Shown piece after piece: positions 51,022-59,938 of a DNA stretch of 64,000 nt. The notes below the pieces were generated by a model. The model did not search any database. It was not told where the DNA came from and worked only from the letters and a program-made list of their open reading frames with translations. The DNA is taken from NCBI RefSeq assembly GCF_001620365.2, contig NZ_LQMT02000005.1:326195-390194 (forward strand), written 5' to 3'. The position numbers were made by a program, and so were the translations under genes. Numbering within the stretch: the first letter of the stretch is position 1; every line of letters begins with the position of its first letter. This DNA comes from Amycolatopsis keratiniphila subsp. keratiniphila. GTDB taxonomy: Bacteria; Actinomycetota; Actinomycetes; Mycobacteriales; Pseudonocardiaceae.

Positions 51022-51942
51022 ATGACCGTTCCGATGGACAAGGGAGCCGTCGTCGCAGGCTATGACGGCTCCGAAGAAGCGCGGAAGGCCGTGCGCTGGG
51101 CGGCGGAGGAAGCCGCTGCCCGCGGCCACGGACTGGTCATCGCCCATGTCGTCGGGTTCCCGCCCGTGCCCGAAGCGCTCCCGGGTGGCGGGGCCTGGCC
51201 GCGACCGGGGTTCCTCGAAGCAGGCCAGGAAACAGCGCAACGGCACGCCGAGGCCATGCTCGGCGACATCGCGCGGGAATGCCGCCGGGCGTGGCCGGAG
51301 CTGACCGTTTCGACGCGGCTGTTGTCCGGCCGCGCGCCCGACGAGCTGGCCCGTGCCGCGGAGGACGCGGATCTGCTGGTGATCGGGTCGTCGGGGCTCA
51401 CCGCGCTGCCCAGGCTCCTGGTCGGCTCGACGGCCAACGAACTCCTGCACGGCTACCACCGGCCCATCGTGGTCGTGCGTGCCGGCGACGAACCGGCGGT
51501 GGACGGCGACCGGAAGGTCGTGGTCGGCGTCGACGGATCCGAGACCAGCAAAGAGGCCATCGGGTTCGCCTACGACTTCGCCGACCGGCACGACCGCGCG
51601 CTGGTGGCCATGCACGTCTGGTCCGATCTCCCGCTCGAAGCGATGGCGGTGACTCCCACCGAGCACGACAGGGAGCTCATCGAGGAGCGCGGAAAGCCCG
51701 TGCTCGACGAAGCACTGGCCGGATATCGGGAACGGTATCCGGACGTCCCCGTCCAGCGCGTGATCGCGGTCGACCGGCCCGCTCACGCGCTGGCGGAGCA
51801 GGCCGAGGGCGCCGCGTTGCTCGTCGTCGGCAGTCACGGACGCGGGCCGCTACGCCGTGCACTGCTGGGCTCGGTCAGCCGCGCCATGGTCCACCACGCG
51901 CCGTGCCCGGTCGCCGTGGTCCGGCACCACAAGACAGCGTGA
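51022..51942 (+). CDS. Universal stress protein with tandem Usp domains
   Basis: A 306-residue protein with two Usp folds: VVAGYDGSEEARKAVRWAAE and VIGSSGLTALPRLLVGSTA in the first, VVVGVDGSETSKEAIGFAYD and VVGSHGRGPLRRALLGSVS in the second. The GxxG-N9-GS loops suggest ATP binding. ATG 51022 follows GGGGAG; the upstream frame is not conserved. Confidence 0.92.
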   Translation: MTVPMDKGAVVAGYDGSEEARKAVRWAAEEAAARGHGLVIAHVVGFPPVPEALPGGGAWPRPGFLEAGQETAQRHAEAMLGDIARECRRAWPELTVSTRLLSGRAPDELARAAEDADLLVIGSSGLTALPRLLVGSTANELLHGYHRPIVVVRAGDEPAVDGDRKVVVGVDGSETSKEAIGFAYDFADRHDRALVAMHVWSDLPLEAMAVTPTEHDRELIEERGKPVLDEALAGYRERYPDVPVQRVIAVDRPAHALAEQAEGAALLVVGSHGRGPLRRALLGSVSRAMVHHAPCPVAVVRHHKTA

Positions 51943-52060
51943 CTACCCGGAGAAGCGCGGTTGAATCCCGCAGGACCGGGTGAACGACCAAATCCACGCT
52001 TCCCGGTGGCAAGGCCCGGGTGACGCTGCCGATCGCGTCGTCCCGTCCACAGAATCGGTC

Positions 52061-52996
52061 ATGAAGTTCCTGCGCCGCCTCGTGACCCTCGCCGTGGCCC
52101 TGACCCTCATCTCCTCGCCGCCCGCCTTCGCGATCGGCACGCCGCAGCTGCTCATCGGACAGGACTTCCCGGATCCCGACATCGTCAAGACCGACTCCGG
52201 CTACTTCGCCTTCTCCACGAGCACCGGTGCGGTGAAAGTGCCCTACGCGCACGCTCCGGCGGCGGAAGGTCCGTGGCGGGTGGGCGGCGACGCCCTCGCG
52301 GCCGTACCGAAGTGGGCGAAACCCGACGGCGGCTTCTGGGCTCCCGACGTGACCAGGCTTTCCGACGGTACGTTCGTGCTCTACTTCTCCGCGGCGGTGG
52401 CTCCCGGCGGGGAGATGTGCATCGGCGTCGCGACCGCCGCGAAGGTCGAAGGGCCGTACACGCCTGCCGGGGACGGTCCGCTGATCTGTGTCCCCGGCGA
52501 CGGCGGCGACATCGACCCGCAGACCTTCGTGGACTCGGACGGCACGCGCTACTTGCTCTACAAGAGCGACGGCGCGGCGGTCGGGCCCCCGGCCGCGATC
52601 TGGTCCCAGAAACTGCGCGCCGACGGACGGACACCGGACGGCCCGCGGATCGAGCTCCTGCGCGCCGACCTCGCGTCGGAGAACGCCGTCGTCGAGGCGC
52701 CGTCGGTGGTGAAGACGCCGAGCCGGTACGTGCTGTTCTACTCGGCCGACACCTTCCAGAGTTCCGGCTACCACACCGGATATGCCACCGCGCTCTCGCT
52801 GAGCGGGCCGTTCGTCAAAGCGGGCACGCCGTTCCTGTCCACCGATCTGCTCGGCGGCAAGGTCGACGCGCCGGGCGGCGCGGACGTCGTGGACGGACAC
52901 ATCCACTTCCACGGCTGGCTCGGAGGTGGCCGCACCGCCCGCGGGATGTACCAGCTGCCCATCGGATTCCCGAACGACGTTCCTCAGCTCGGCTGA
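52061..52996 (+). CDS. Secreted glycoside hydrolase family 43 protein
   Basis: A 311-residue protein with a clear signal peptide (MKFLRRLVTLAVALTLISSP, cleavage near AFA). The five-bladed GH43 pattern starts at QDFPDPDIVKTDSGYFAF with the catalytic base Asp; GFWAPDVTRLSDGTFVLYFS and the acid-Glu region VVEAPSVVKTPS follow. It probably cleaves arabinan or xylan side chains outside the cell. ATG 52061 begins the signal peptide; the open upstream frame has none. Confidence 0.9.
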   Translation: MKFLRRLVTLAVALTLISSPPAFAIGTPQLLIGQDFPDPDIVKTDSGYFAFSTSTGAVKVPYAHAPAAEGPWRVGGDALAAVPKWAKPDGGFWAPDVTRLSDGTFVLYFSAAVAPGGEMCIGVATAAKVEGPYTPAGDGPLICVPGDGGDIDPQTFVDSDGTRYLLYKSDGAAVGPPAAIWSQKLRADGRTPDGPRIELLRADLASENAVVEAPSVVKTPSRYVLFYSADTFQSSGYHTGYATALSLSGPFVKAGTPFLSTDLLGGKVDAPGGADVVDGHIHFHGWLGGGRTARGMYQLPIGFPNDVPQLG

Positions 52997-53058
52997 AAGG
53001 GTTTCGTCGCCGTCGTTCGGGTATCCGAGGGGGAAGACCGACCGAAGGAGCACCGGCG

Positions 53059-53292
53059 ATGACAGCCCAGCCGCCCGACCCGGAACCCGAGAAGACCCGC
53101 CGCGAACCGGGAGGCGGTGTCACGCCGGGCGACACGCCGCCCGACTCGGCACAGACGTCCGGACTCTCGCATCCGCAACCGATGCCGTCCAAGGCGATGC
53201 CGGTCGCGTGGCTGGTCCTCATCGGCGTGATCGTGGTCTTGGCGAGCGGGTTCGTCGTCGCGCTGGCGTTGGGGTGGCTCAAGCTGGGCTGA
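53059..53292 (+). CDS. Small single-helix membrane protein (DUF6480-like)
   Basis: A 77-residue protein: Pro/Glu-rich N-terminus (PPDPEPEKTRREPGG), then one membrane helix (AWLVLIGVIVVLASGFVVAL). It resembles the actinobacterial DUF6480 family, function unknown. ATG 53059 follows GAAGGAG; the larger frame covering it is an antisense/shadow of the GH43 gene. Confidence 0.75.
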   Translation: MTAQPPDPEPEKTRREPGGGVTPGDTPPDSAQTSGLSHPQPMPSKAMPVAWLVLIGVIVVLASGFVVALALGWLKLG

Positions 53293-53315
53293 GCACGCTC
53301 GGCCGCTGCCGGGAG

Positions 53316-53368
53316 GTTGCGAAAGCCACTTTCGCAACCTTCAACGTTGCGAAAGTGGCTTTCGCAAC
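53316..53368. repeat. Double-hairpin intergenic repeat, copy 1
   Basis: Two 23-bp units, each itself a hairpin with arms GTTGCGAAAG / CTTTCGCAAC and a 3-nt loop (CCA or TGG). They are reverse complements of each other, joined by CTTCAAC. The repeat sits between convergent genes, so it may end transcription both ways. A diverged copy lies at 59300. Confidence 0.9.
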
Positions 53369-53396
53369 CCTGCGCGCCGACGCGGTCGGGAACCGC

Positions 53397-54455
53397 TCAG
53401 CGCGCGGCGGCCAAGACCAGTTCGAGATAGTCGCGCGAAGCCTGCCGCCACGATTCCAGTTCCAGCTTTTCGTTCGCCGCGTGCATCTCGCCGGGATCGC
53501 CCGGGCCCCAGATCACGATCGGCGCGCCGCCGACGGACCCAGCCAAAGCCGAGGCGTCCGTGAAGTAAGTGGCCGCGGGTGCGGGAGTCTGGCCGGAGAG
53601 CAACTCCGGCAGACGCGGCGTCCGGACGGCGGGCAGGTCGAGATCCACCTCCGCGGTGATGGCCGGATCGAGCGAGGAAGCCCAGCCGATCACCGGCGCT
53701 CCACCGTCCACAGTGCGCACATCCAGGGTCAGAACCGCCGACGCGGGCACGATGTTCGTCGCGGTCCCGCCCTCGAAGGTGCCGACGTTGACGGTTTCCT
53801 CGCCCAGGTAGTCGTCGGCCGCCAACGGCAGGGAATCGAGCGCCCCGAGGGCCCGGTCGGCGAGCAACCGGATCGCGTTGCGGCCGAGCCGGGGCGTGGA
53901 GCCGTGGGCCGCCTTCCCTTGCGCGGCGAGCCGCAGCCAGGTGGCTCCGCGGTGCCCGAGCGAGACGCGGTTCCGGGTCGCCTCCGGCACCACGACGATC
54001 CGCGGCGTCAGCTCCAGCGAGGCCGACGCCTCGGCCGCGCCCCGGCAGCCGATCTCTTCGTCGCTGGTGATGAGGACCTGCGCCGGCGCACCGGCTTCCG
54101 CGGCGTTGCGCAACGCGGAGAGTGCGGCGACCAGCCCGCCCTTCATGTCGACGCTGCCGCGGCCGTGCAGGAACTCCTCGTCGACGTCCGCGGAGAAGGG
54201 GGCGCGGTCCCACAGCGCGGGGGAGCCGACGGGGACGGTGTCGATATGGCACACGAACAACGGTCCGTCGCCGGGTTCGGTGCCGACCAGCACCCAGGGG
54301 CGCCCGGCGGTGGAGCGTCGCAGCACGCGGACGCCTGGAGCGGCGGTGGCGTAGGAGACGGCCAGTTCCTGCGCGGCGGCCTGCGCGGCGCTGTCGCCGG
54401 AGGTGGTGTCCTGGCACACCAGACCGCGCAGCAGCGCGAGGGTTTCGTCGGTCAT
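53397..54455 (-). CDS. M20 family peptidase/deacylase (ArgE/DapE-like)
   Basis: A 352-residue zinc hydrolase: FVCHIDTVPVGSPALW, HGRGSVDMKGGLVAAL, ITSDEEIGCRGAAE and a dimerisation segment QGKAAHGSTPRLGRNAI. It removes an acyl group or peptide bond from an amino-acid-like substrate. The ATG at 54455 overlaps the LacI gene stop by 4 bp, tying it to the regulated operon on the other strand; the longer frame upstream is a shadow of LacI. Confidence 0.88.
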   Translation of the reverse strand: MTDETLALLRGLVCQDTTSGDSAAQAAAQELAVSYATAAPGVRVLRRSTAGRPWVLVGTEPGDGPLFVCHIDTVPVGSPALWDRAPFSADVDEEFLHGRGSVDMKGGLVAALSALRNAAEAGAPAQVLITSDEEIGCRGAAEASASLELTPRIVVVPEATRNRVSLGHRGATWLRLAAQGKAAHGSTPRLGRNAIRLLADRALGALDSLPLAADDYLGEETVNVGTFEGGTATNIVPASAVLTLDVRTVDGGAPVIGWASSLDPAITAEVDLDLPAVRTPRLPELLSGQTPAPAATYFTDASALAGSVGGAPIVIWGPGDPGEMHAANEKLELESWRQASRDYLELVLAAAR

Positions 54456-55441
54456 GCGGGGTACTCCTGGGTCGATTCGCGGACGACGAGCCGCATGGAG
54501 AGCACGTGGTCGGCGGGTTCGCGGCCGGCCGCGAGACGGGTGATCTCGTCGACCGCCTTGCGGGCCATCTGTTCCGTCGGCTGCGCGACGGTGGTCAGCC
54601 GCGGCGACGTCCACTCGCCGAGGGTGATCCCGTCGCAGCCGATCACCGAAAGGTCTCCCGGCACCGAGATCCCGGCGCGGCGGGCCGCTTCGAGCAGGCC
54701 GACCGCGGCGATGTCGCTGGCGGTGAACACGGCTGTCGGCGTCGCGCCGGTCCGCGCCATATGCGCGAAGAAGTTCATGCCGAACGCCGAGCTGAAGGCG
54801 CCGCGCACGATCATCGCTTCGTCCGCCGCGATCCCGTGCGACTTCAGCGCGGCCCGGTAGCCCGCCTCGCGCTGGTCGGCCGTGCGCAGCCCGGCCGGTC
54901 CGCCGACGTGGGCGATCCGCCGGTGGCCCTGGGAGAGCAGGTGGGTGGTCGCCTGGTAGGCGCCGCCGAAGCTGTTCGCGGTGACGTGCGCGATCCGCGG
55001 TCCGGCCGCTTCGACGTACTCGTCGAGGAAGACCACCGGGAAATCGCCTGCCAGGCGGCTGGTGAAGGCTTCGTTGGTGGTGTTCATTCCCAGGTAGATC
55101 AGCCCGCCCACGTCCTGCACGCGCATCAGGCGCTCGACGGCGGCGCGCTCCCGTGACGGCGAAGAGCCGGTGAGCGCGGTGAGCACGTCGACGCCGTCCG
55201 TCGCGGCGGCGTCGACCACGGCGTCCGCCAGCGTGGAGAAGTACGGGTTGTCCAGCGACGGGACCACCAGGCCGAGGCTGAGGCCGGTCACCTGTTTCCG
55301 CACGGGCGGATGCCCTTCGGCCGACAGCGCGGCGTCGATGCGCCGGGCCGTCTCGGAGGCGACGTTGAGCTCCCCCTTGACGTACCTCGACACCGTCGAC
55401 ACGGCCACTCCGGCCTCTCGGGCCACCTTCGCCAGCGACAT
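54452..55441 (-). CDS. LacI family transcriptional regulator
   Basis: A 329-residue repressor: HTH LAKVAREAGVAVSTVSRYVK, hinge region, and a periplasmic-binding-protein-like sensor (LSLGLVVPSLDNPYFSTLAD). It is divergent from the DUF1355/transporter/PTE/kinase operon; a 16-bp palindrome with central CG in the intergenic region is its likely operator. Ligand likely a sugar or nucleoside handled by that operon. Confidence 0.92.
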   Translation of the reverse strand: MSLAKVAREAGVAVSTVSRYVKGELNVASETARRIDAALSAEGHPPVRKQVTGLSLGLVVPSLDNPYFSTLADAVVDAAATDGVDVLTALTGSSPSRERAAVERLMRVQDVGGLIYLGMNTTNEAFTSRLAGDFPVVFLDEYVEAAGPRIAHVTANSFGGAYQATTHLLSQGHRRIAHVGGPAGLRTADQREAGYRAALKSHGIAADEAMIVRGAFSSAFGMNFFAHMARTGATPTAVFTASDIAAVGLLEAARRAGISVPGDLSVIGCDGITLGEWTSPRLTTVAQPTEQMARKAVDEITRLAAGREPADHVLSMRLVVRESTQEYPA

Positions 55442-55505
55442 CCGGCTCCTCCCCGTTGAGCGTTGACGGCGACTGCGACCGCATCTTATATTGGCGCCGT
55501 TGCGC

Positions 55506-55521
55506 TATGTTGCGCAACATA
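55506..55521. promoter_or_regulatory. 16-bp perfect palindrome, probable LacI operator
   Basis: TATGTTGCGCAACATA is perfectly symmetrical with a central CpG, as LacI-family half-sites require. It lies between the LacI gene start (55441) and the DUF1355 gene start (55553). Confidence 0.75.
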
Positions 55522-55552
55522 CGCTAAGGCTTTTAGCTCGAAGGAGTCGTCG

Positions 55553-56305
55553 ATGGTCAAGGTCCTGCTAGCCGGGGAGTCGTGGGTCAGTGCGACCATC
55601 GATCACAAGGGATACGACCCGTTCGCGCACACCCAGGTGGAGATCGGGTGCGAGCGGCTGCTGGCGGCGCTGGCGGCGGAAGGGGTCGAGGTGACTCATC
55701 TGCGTTCGCACGACGTGGCCGAGAAGTTCCCGCAGACGCTGGAAGAGCTCGACGCCTACGACGTCGTCCTGCTCTCCGACATCGGCGCCAACACGCTGCT
55801 GCTGCACCCGGACACGTTCACCCGCGGCCGTCCGACGCCGAACCGGCTCAAGCTGCTGCGCGAATGGGTCACGAACGGCGGCGGCCTGATGATGGCAGGC
55901 GGCTACCTGAGCTTCCAGGGTTTCGAGGGCAAGGCCAACTACCACCGGACGCCGATCGAGGAGATCCTCCCGGTCGACATCGACCCGTACGACGACCGCG
56001 TCGAGACGCCGGAGGGCGTGCGTGCCCAGGTCGTGCGGCCAGGGCACCCGGTGGTCTCCGGCCTCGACCAGGAGTGGCCGATCCTGCTGGGCTACCAGCA
56101 CACCACGCTGAAGCCGGACGCGGAGCTGCTCGCCACCGTCGAAGGCGACGTCATGCTGGCCGCGCGCCAGGTCGGCCGCGGCCGGACCCTCGCGTTCACC
56201 TCGGACATCTCCCCGCACTGGGCTCCGGAGGAGTTCATGGCCTGGAACGGCTACGGCAAGCTCTTCGCGCAGGCGATGAGCTGGCTCGCCGGACGCGAAA
56301 ACTGA
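55553..56305 (+). CDS. Glutamine-amidotransferase-like protein (DUF1355 family)
   Basis: A 250-residue flavodoxin-like protein: VLLAGESWVSATIDHKGYDP, VVLLSDIGANTLLL and LMMAGGYLSFQGFEGKANYH resemble the putative glutamine amidotransferase family DUF1355. A nucleophilic Cys at the usual elbow is absent (MAGGYLSF), so it may bind rather than hydrolyse. ATG 55553 follows GAAGGAG. First gene of the LacI-controlled operon; role unknown. Confidence 0.82.
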   Translation: MVKVLLAGESWVSATIDHKGYDPFAHTQVEIGCERLLAALAAEGVEVTHLRSHDVAEKFPQTLEELDAYDVVLLSDIGANTLLLHPDTFTRGRPTPNRLKLLREWVTNGGGLMMAGGYLSFQGFEGKANYHRTPIEEILPVDIDPYDDRVETPEGVRAQVVRPGHPVVSGLDQEWPILLGYQHTTLKPDAELLATVEGDVMLAARQVGRGRTLAFTSDISPHWAPEEFMAWNGYGKLFAQAMSWLAGREN

Positions 56306-56336
56306 GCCGCGCGCACTCGGGATCAAGGAGGATTCG

Positions 56337-57332
56337 ATGAGTACGTCACCCACCGGCCGCGCGGCTTCGGTCGTCGTCCTGACGATCGCGACCGTCTTCG
56401 CCGGAATGCTCGGCCCCTTGCAGTCGCTCGTCAACGGACACCTCGGCACCGCGCTCGCCGACGGGCACGCCGCCGCGCTGGTGTCCTTCGGCACCGGCCT
56501 GGTGCTGATGCTGATCCTCGTGCTGGCACGCACCCGGACGCGCGACGCGTTCTTCCGGCTGCCCGGTCAGCTGATGCGCGGGGAGATCCCGCGGTGGAAC
56601 TTCTTCGCCGGCCTGTGCGGCGCGGTGATCGTGCTCTCCGAGGGGGTCACGGTGGGCTTCCTCGGGGTGGCGATCTTCCAGACGTCGCTGATCTCCGGCA
56701 TGGTCATCTCCGGTGTGGTGTGCGACCGCCTCGGCATCGGCGTCCCGTTCAAGCAGGCGATGAGCGCGCCGCGCGTGGCCGGGGCGATCCTGGCCATCTG
56801 CGCCACGGTGCTGGTGGTCTCCCCGAACTGGTCGGCACCGCACATGATCGCGCTGGCGATCATGCCGTTCGTCGGTGGCCTGCTCGCCGGCTGGCAGCCC
56901 GCGGGCAACTCCGAGGTCGGCCTGCTGTCCGGCTCGATGTTCGTTTCCATCACCTGGAACTTCCTCATCGGCTTCGTGGCGCTCGGGCTCGTGTACGTGG
57001 TGCGGATGGCGGTTTCGGGCGCCCACTTCACGTTGCCGGGCACCTGGTGGATGTACTTCGGCGGGCCGCTCGGCCTGATGTCGATCGCGTTGATGGCCTT
57101 GCTGGTGCGCGGGCTGGGACTTCTGTTGCTGGGGCTGGCTTCCACGGCCGGTCAGCTCATCGGGTCGCTGCTGCTCGAACTCGTCGCCCCCGCGGCGGGG
57201 TCCAGCCTGCACCTGGTCACCGTCATCGGTGCGGTCGTGGCACTGGCGGCCGCGGCGATCGCGATGATCCCGTCCCGGCACACGGCCGAACCGGCGGTCC
57301 TCGCCCAGCCCGCCGAGGTGCGCCGTGGCTGA
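56337..57332 (+). CDS. DMT-superfamily transporter, YdcZ/DUF606 type
   Basis: A 331-residue, about ten-helix protein made of two YdcZ-like repeats: VFAGMLGPLQSLVNGHLGTA in the first and PFVGGLLAGWQPAGNSEVGL in the second. These are small-molecule permeases, substrate unknown. It follows the DUF1355 gene by 31 bp and overlaps the next gene by 8 bp, so it is likely the uptake system of the operon. Confidence 0.85.
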   Translation: MSTSPTGRAASVVVLTIATVFAGMLGPLQSLVNGHLGTALADGHAAALVSFGTGLVLMLILVLARTRTRDAFFRLPGQLMRGEIPRWNFFAGLCGAVIVLSEGVTVGFLGVAIFQTSLISGMVISGVVCDRLGIGVPFKQAMSAPRVAGAILAICATVLVVSPNWSAPHMIALAIMPFVGGLLAGWQPAGNSEVGLLSGSMFVSITWNFLIGFVALGLVYVVRMAVSGAHFTLPGTWWMYFGGPLGLMSIALMALLVRGLGLLLLGLASTAGQLIGSLLLELVAPAAGSSLHLVTVIGAVVALAAAAIAMIPSRHTAEPAVLAQPAEVRRG

Positions 57333-58359
57333 GGTGCGCGGTGTTCTCGGCCCGGTCGCCGCGGCGGACCTCGGGCTGGTGCTGCCGCACGAGCACCTCT
57401 TCAACGATCTGTCCTCCGCGGTCGCCGAACCCTCGTACGCCTCCACGCGGCCGCTCGCCGAGGCGGAAGTGGGGCCGGGGTGGCAGTTCCTGCTCCGCCA
57501 GGATCCCTACTGTTGCGCCGACAACGTGGCGGCGAAGGACCGGGCGAGCGTCGTGCGCGAGGTGACCGCCTTCGCCGCGGCGGGCGGCGGCACGCTGGTC
57601 GACGCGACGGGCAGCGCCGCGATCGGCCGGGATCCGCTCGCCCTGGCGGCGGTGGCCGAGGCCACCGGGGTCACCGTCGTCATGGGCACCGGTGCGTACC
57701 TGGAGAAGTTCGAGGGGGAGCGCATCACCGCGGTCACCGTCGACGCGCAGACCGAGCGCATCCTCGCCGAACTGGACGAGGGTGTCGGCGAGACGGGGAT
57801 CCGGGCCGGTGTCATCGGCGAGGTCGGTGTCTCGCCGTTCTTCACCGACGGGGAGCGGGCCTCCTTGCGGGCCGCGGCACTCGCGCAGGCGGAGCGGCCC
57901 TCCGTGGGGCTGAACATCCACATGCCGGGCTGGCAGCGCCGCGGGCACGAGGTGCTCGACCTCGTGCTGGAGGAATGCGGTGCGCTGCCGGGCAAAGTCG
58001 CGCTCGCGCACAGCGATCCGTCCGGTGAGGACCCGGGCTACCAGCGTGAGCTTCTCGAACGCGGCGTGCTGCTGGAGTTCGACATGATCGGCCTCGACAT
58101 CTCGTTTCCCGGCGAAGGGGTCGCCCCGACGGTCTCCCAGACCGCACGCGCCGTGGCGAGGTGGGTGCACGAGGGCTTCGGCGACCAGATCATGCTGTCG
58201 CACGACCTGTTCCTCAAGCAGATGTGGACGCACAACGGCGGGAACGGGCTCGTGTTCGTGCCGACGATCTTCGCCGATCTGCTCGAAGCCGAAGGCGTGC
58301 CCGCCGAGGCCGTGGCCCGGCTGATGCGAGACGTCCCGGCCCGGTGGCTGACCGCATGA
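57325..58359 (+). CDS. Phosphotriesterase-family amidohydrolase (PHP-like)
   Basis: A 344-residue TIM-barrel metal hydrolase: PHEHLFNDL (metal HxH), GVIGEVGVSPFFTDGE, LNIHMPGW, LAHSDPSG and MLSHDLFLKQMW (metal Asp). The bridging position usually filled by carboxylated Lys reads Glu (IGEVG), as in E. coli PHP. Members hydrolyse lactones or phosphoesters; with a PfkB kinase next door a sugar lactone is plausible. GTG 57325 starts within the transporter gene end. Confidence 0.87.
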   Translation: MAEVRGVLGPVAAADLGLVLPHEHLFNDLSSAVAEPSYASTRPLAEAEVGPGWQFLLRQDPYCCADNVAAKDRASVVREVTAFAAAGGGTLVDATGSAAIGRDPLALAAVAEATGVTVVMGTGAYLEKFEGERITAVTVDAQTERILAELDEGVGETGIRAGVIGEVGVSPFFTDGERASLRAAALAQAERPSVGLNIHMPGWQRRGHEVLDLVLEECGALPGKVALAHSDPSGEDPGYQRELLERGVLLEFDMIGLDISFPGEGVAPTVSQTARAVARWVHEGFGDQIMLSHDLFLKQMWTHNGGNGLVFVPTIFADLLEAEGVPAEAVARLMRDVPARWLTA

Positions 58360-59282
58360 GCCGCGCGATTGCGGTGGTCGCGTCGCTCAACGTCGATCAC
58401 ATCGTCCACGCGCCGCGCATCCCGGAGCCGGGGGAGACCCTGATGGGGTTTTCGACGAGCCGGGAGCTGGGCGGGAAGGGCGGCAACCAAGCGGTCGCCG
58501 CCGCCCGGCTCGGCGCGGAAGTGGCCGTGATCGGCTGCGTCGGCCAGGACGAGGACGGCGACGAATACCTCGAAGCCCTGCTCGCCGAGGGCGCCGACGT
58601 GACCAACGTGCGTAGATCCGCGCTGCCCACCGGCCGCGCGGCGATCACCGTCGACGCGGAGGGCGTCAACTCGATCGTCGTGGTGTCCGGGGCGAACGCC
58701 GACATCCCGGCGGCCGCGGCCGAAGCGGCGATCAGCGGACTGCCTGGGCTTCGGGTGGTCGCGGGCCAGCTGGAGGCGGCCGCCGAAGCGACGGAACGCG
58801 CTTTCGCGGCCGCTCGCTCCCGTGGCGCGCTGACCGTGCTCAACACCGCTCCCGCCGGGGAGGCGGCCGAAAAACTGCTGCCGCTCAGCGATGTGGTGGT
58901 GGCGAACGAAATCGAGTTCCGGCAGCTCACCGGTCAGGATCCGTTCGACGGCAACGGTTTGCGGCGCGGGGGTGCCGAACTGTCCGCCGTGGGATGCCGG
59001 TGGGTGATCGTGACGCTGGGGGCCGCGGGCTGTGCCGTCCTCGACGCGTCGTCGTCCACGCATGTCCCGGCCGTCGCGGTACGGGCGGTGGACACCACCG
59101 CCGCGGGGGATTCGTTCGTCGGAGCACTCGCCGCCCGGCTCGCGGAAATCCCCGGTGAGCCGACGACCGCGGATGTGGTGGCGGCTTGCGGTTTCGCGGC
59201 GAAAGTGGCCGCGGTCGTGGTGACACGGCACGGAGCGCATCCTTCGCTGCCGACTTCGGCCGAGGTCGCCGGATTCTCTTGA
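58356..59282 (+). CDS. PfkB family carbohydrate kinase (ribokinase-like)
   Basis: A 308-residue kinase: substrate-binding SLNVDHIVHAPRIPEPGETL, GGKGGNQAVAAARLGAEV (PfkB signature 1) and DTTAAGDSFVGALAARL (signature 2 with catalytic Asp in AAGD). It phosphorylates a sugar or nucleoside with ATP. ATG overlaps the PTE gene stop by 4 bp. Last gene of the operon; repeat copy 2 follows. Confidence 0.92.
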   Translation: MSRAIAVVASLNVDHIVHAPRIPEPGETLMGFSTSRELGGKGGNQAVAAARLGAEVAVIGCVGQDEDGDEYLEALLAEGADVTNVRRSALPTGRAAITVDAEGVNSIVVVSGANADIPAAAAEAAISGLPGLRVVAGQLEAAAEATERAFAAARSRGALTVLNTAPAGEAAEKLLPLSDVVVANEIEFRQLTGQDPFDGNGLRRGGAELSAVGCRWVIVTLGAAGCAVLDASSSTHVPAVAVRAVDTTAAGDSFVGALAARLAEIPGEPTTADVVAACGFAAKVAAVVVTRHGAHPSLPTSAEVAGFS

Positions 59283-59299
59283 GGGATAAGGCCGCAGAC

Positions 59300-59352
59300 G
59301 TCGCGAAAGCCACTTTCCCAACCTTCAACGTTGCGAAAGTGGCTTTCGCAAC
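59300..59352. repeat. Double-hairpin intergenic repeat, copy 2 (diverged left arm)
   Basis: Same 53-bp structure as at 53316. The right 23-bp unit is identical; the left has two substitutions (GTCGCG at its start, TTTCCC near its end), weakening that hairpin. It lies 18 bp after the kinase stop, in terminator position. Confidence 0.85.
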
Positions 59353-59612
59353 GCATCACGTTCGACATACCCCCTCAACGTGCGAGAAGCGGAGTAGTCC
59401 CGGTTCGTCCTGACGACCATCCGCGCCACTCCTTCATGTGAACCGCCCGTTCTCGAACATCACACAGGGAGCGCTTGACGCCACCATCCGGATGACCCTG
59501 TCCGAGCGGCCGCAACCTGCGCGCGTGAAGATCCGCCGTGAGCAAAAGTTTGACACGGAGTGACTGTTAGCGTGCGGAGAGAAGTCGTGATCTTGGATGT
59601 GGGAGGCATGCG

Positions 59613-59924
59613 ATGAACCGTCTTGTCGCCGCGGTGTTGAGCGCGGCATCCGTGGGAGCACTGCTGATCGTGCCGAGTCCGCCTGCTCTGGCGGCGGCGG
59701 GCGAGGTGGTGGTCTTTTCAACCGAATTCCAGCGCCTGGACAACTACCGGAATCCCGAAGGTTGTAACAAACTTCCTGTCGCCGCACACGTTCTGCTCAA
59801 CCTGAGTTCGTCGGAAGTGGTCGTCCACGCGGATCCGCTCTGCCTGACACCGGGCATGGTGGTCGGCCAGGGGTTCGGCTCCCATGTCACACCGGGCAGC
59901 GGCTCCTTCTCGGTCAACCGTTGA
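59613..59924 (+). CDS. Small secreted hypothetical protein
   Basis: A 103-residue protein with a Sec signal peptide (MNRLVAAVLSAASVGALLIV, cleavage near ALAAA) and a mature part of about 75 residues with two cysteines (GCNKLP, PLCLTPG) that may form a disulfide. ATG 59613 follows GGGAGG. No family recognised. It ends just before the sugar dehydrogenase gene. Confidence 0.72.
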   Translation: MNRLVAAVLSAASVGALLIVPSPPALAAAGEVVVFSTEFQRLDNYRNPEGCNKLPVAAHVLLNLSSSEVVVHADPLCLTPGMVVGQGFGSHVTPGSGSFSVNR

Positions 59925-59938
59925 TCGAGAAGGTTCAC

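Noticed and set aside
53316..53368. Repeat considered as a CRISPR unit
   Set aside because: Only two isolated copies 6 kb apart, no spacers, no cas genes.
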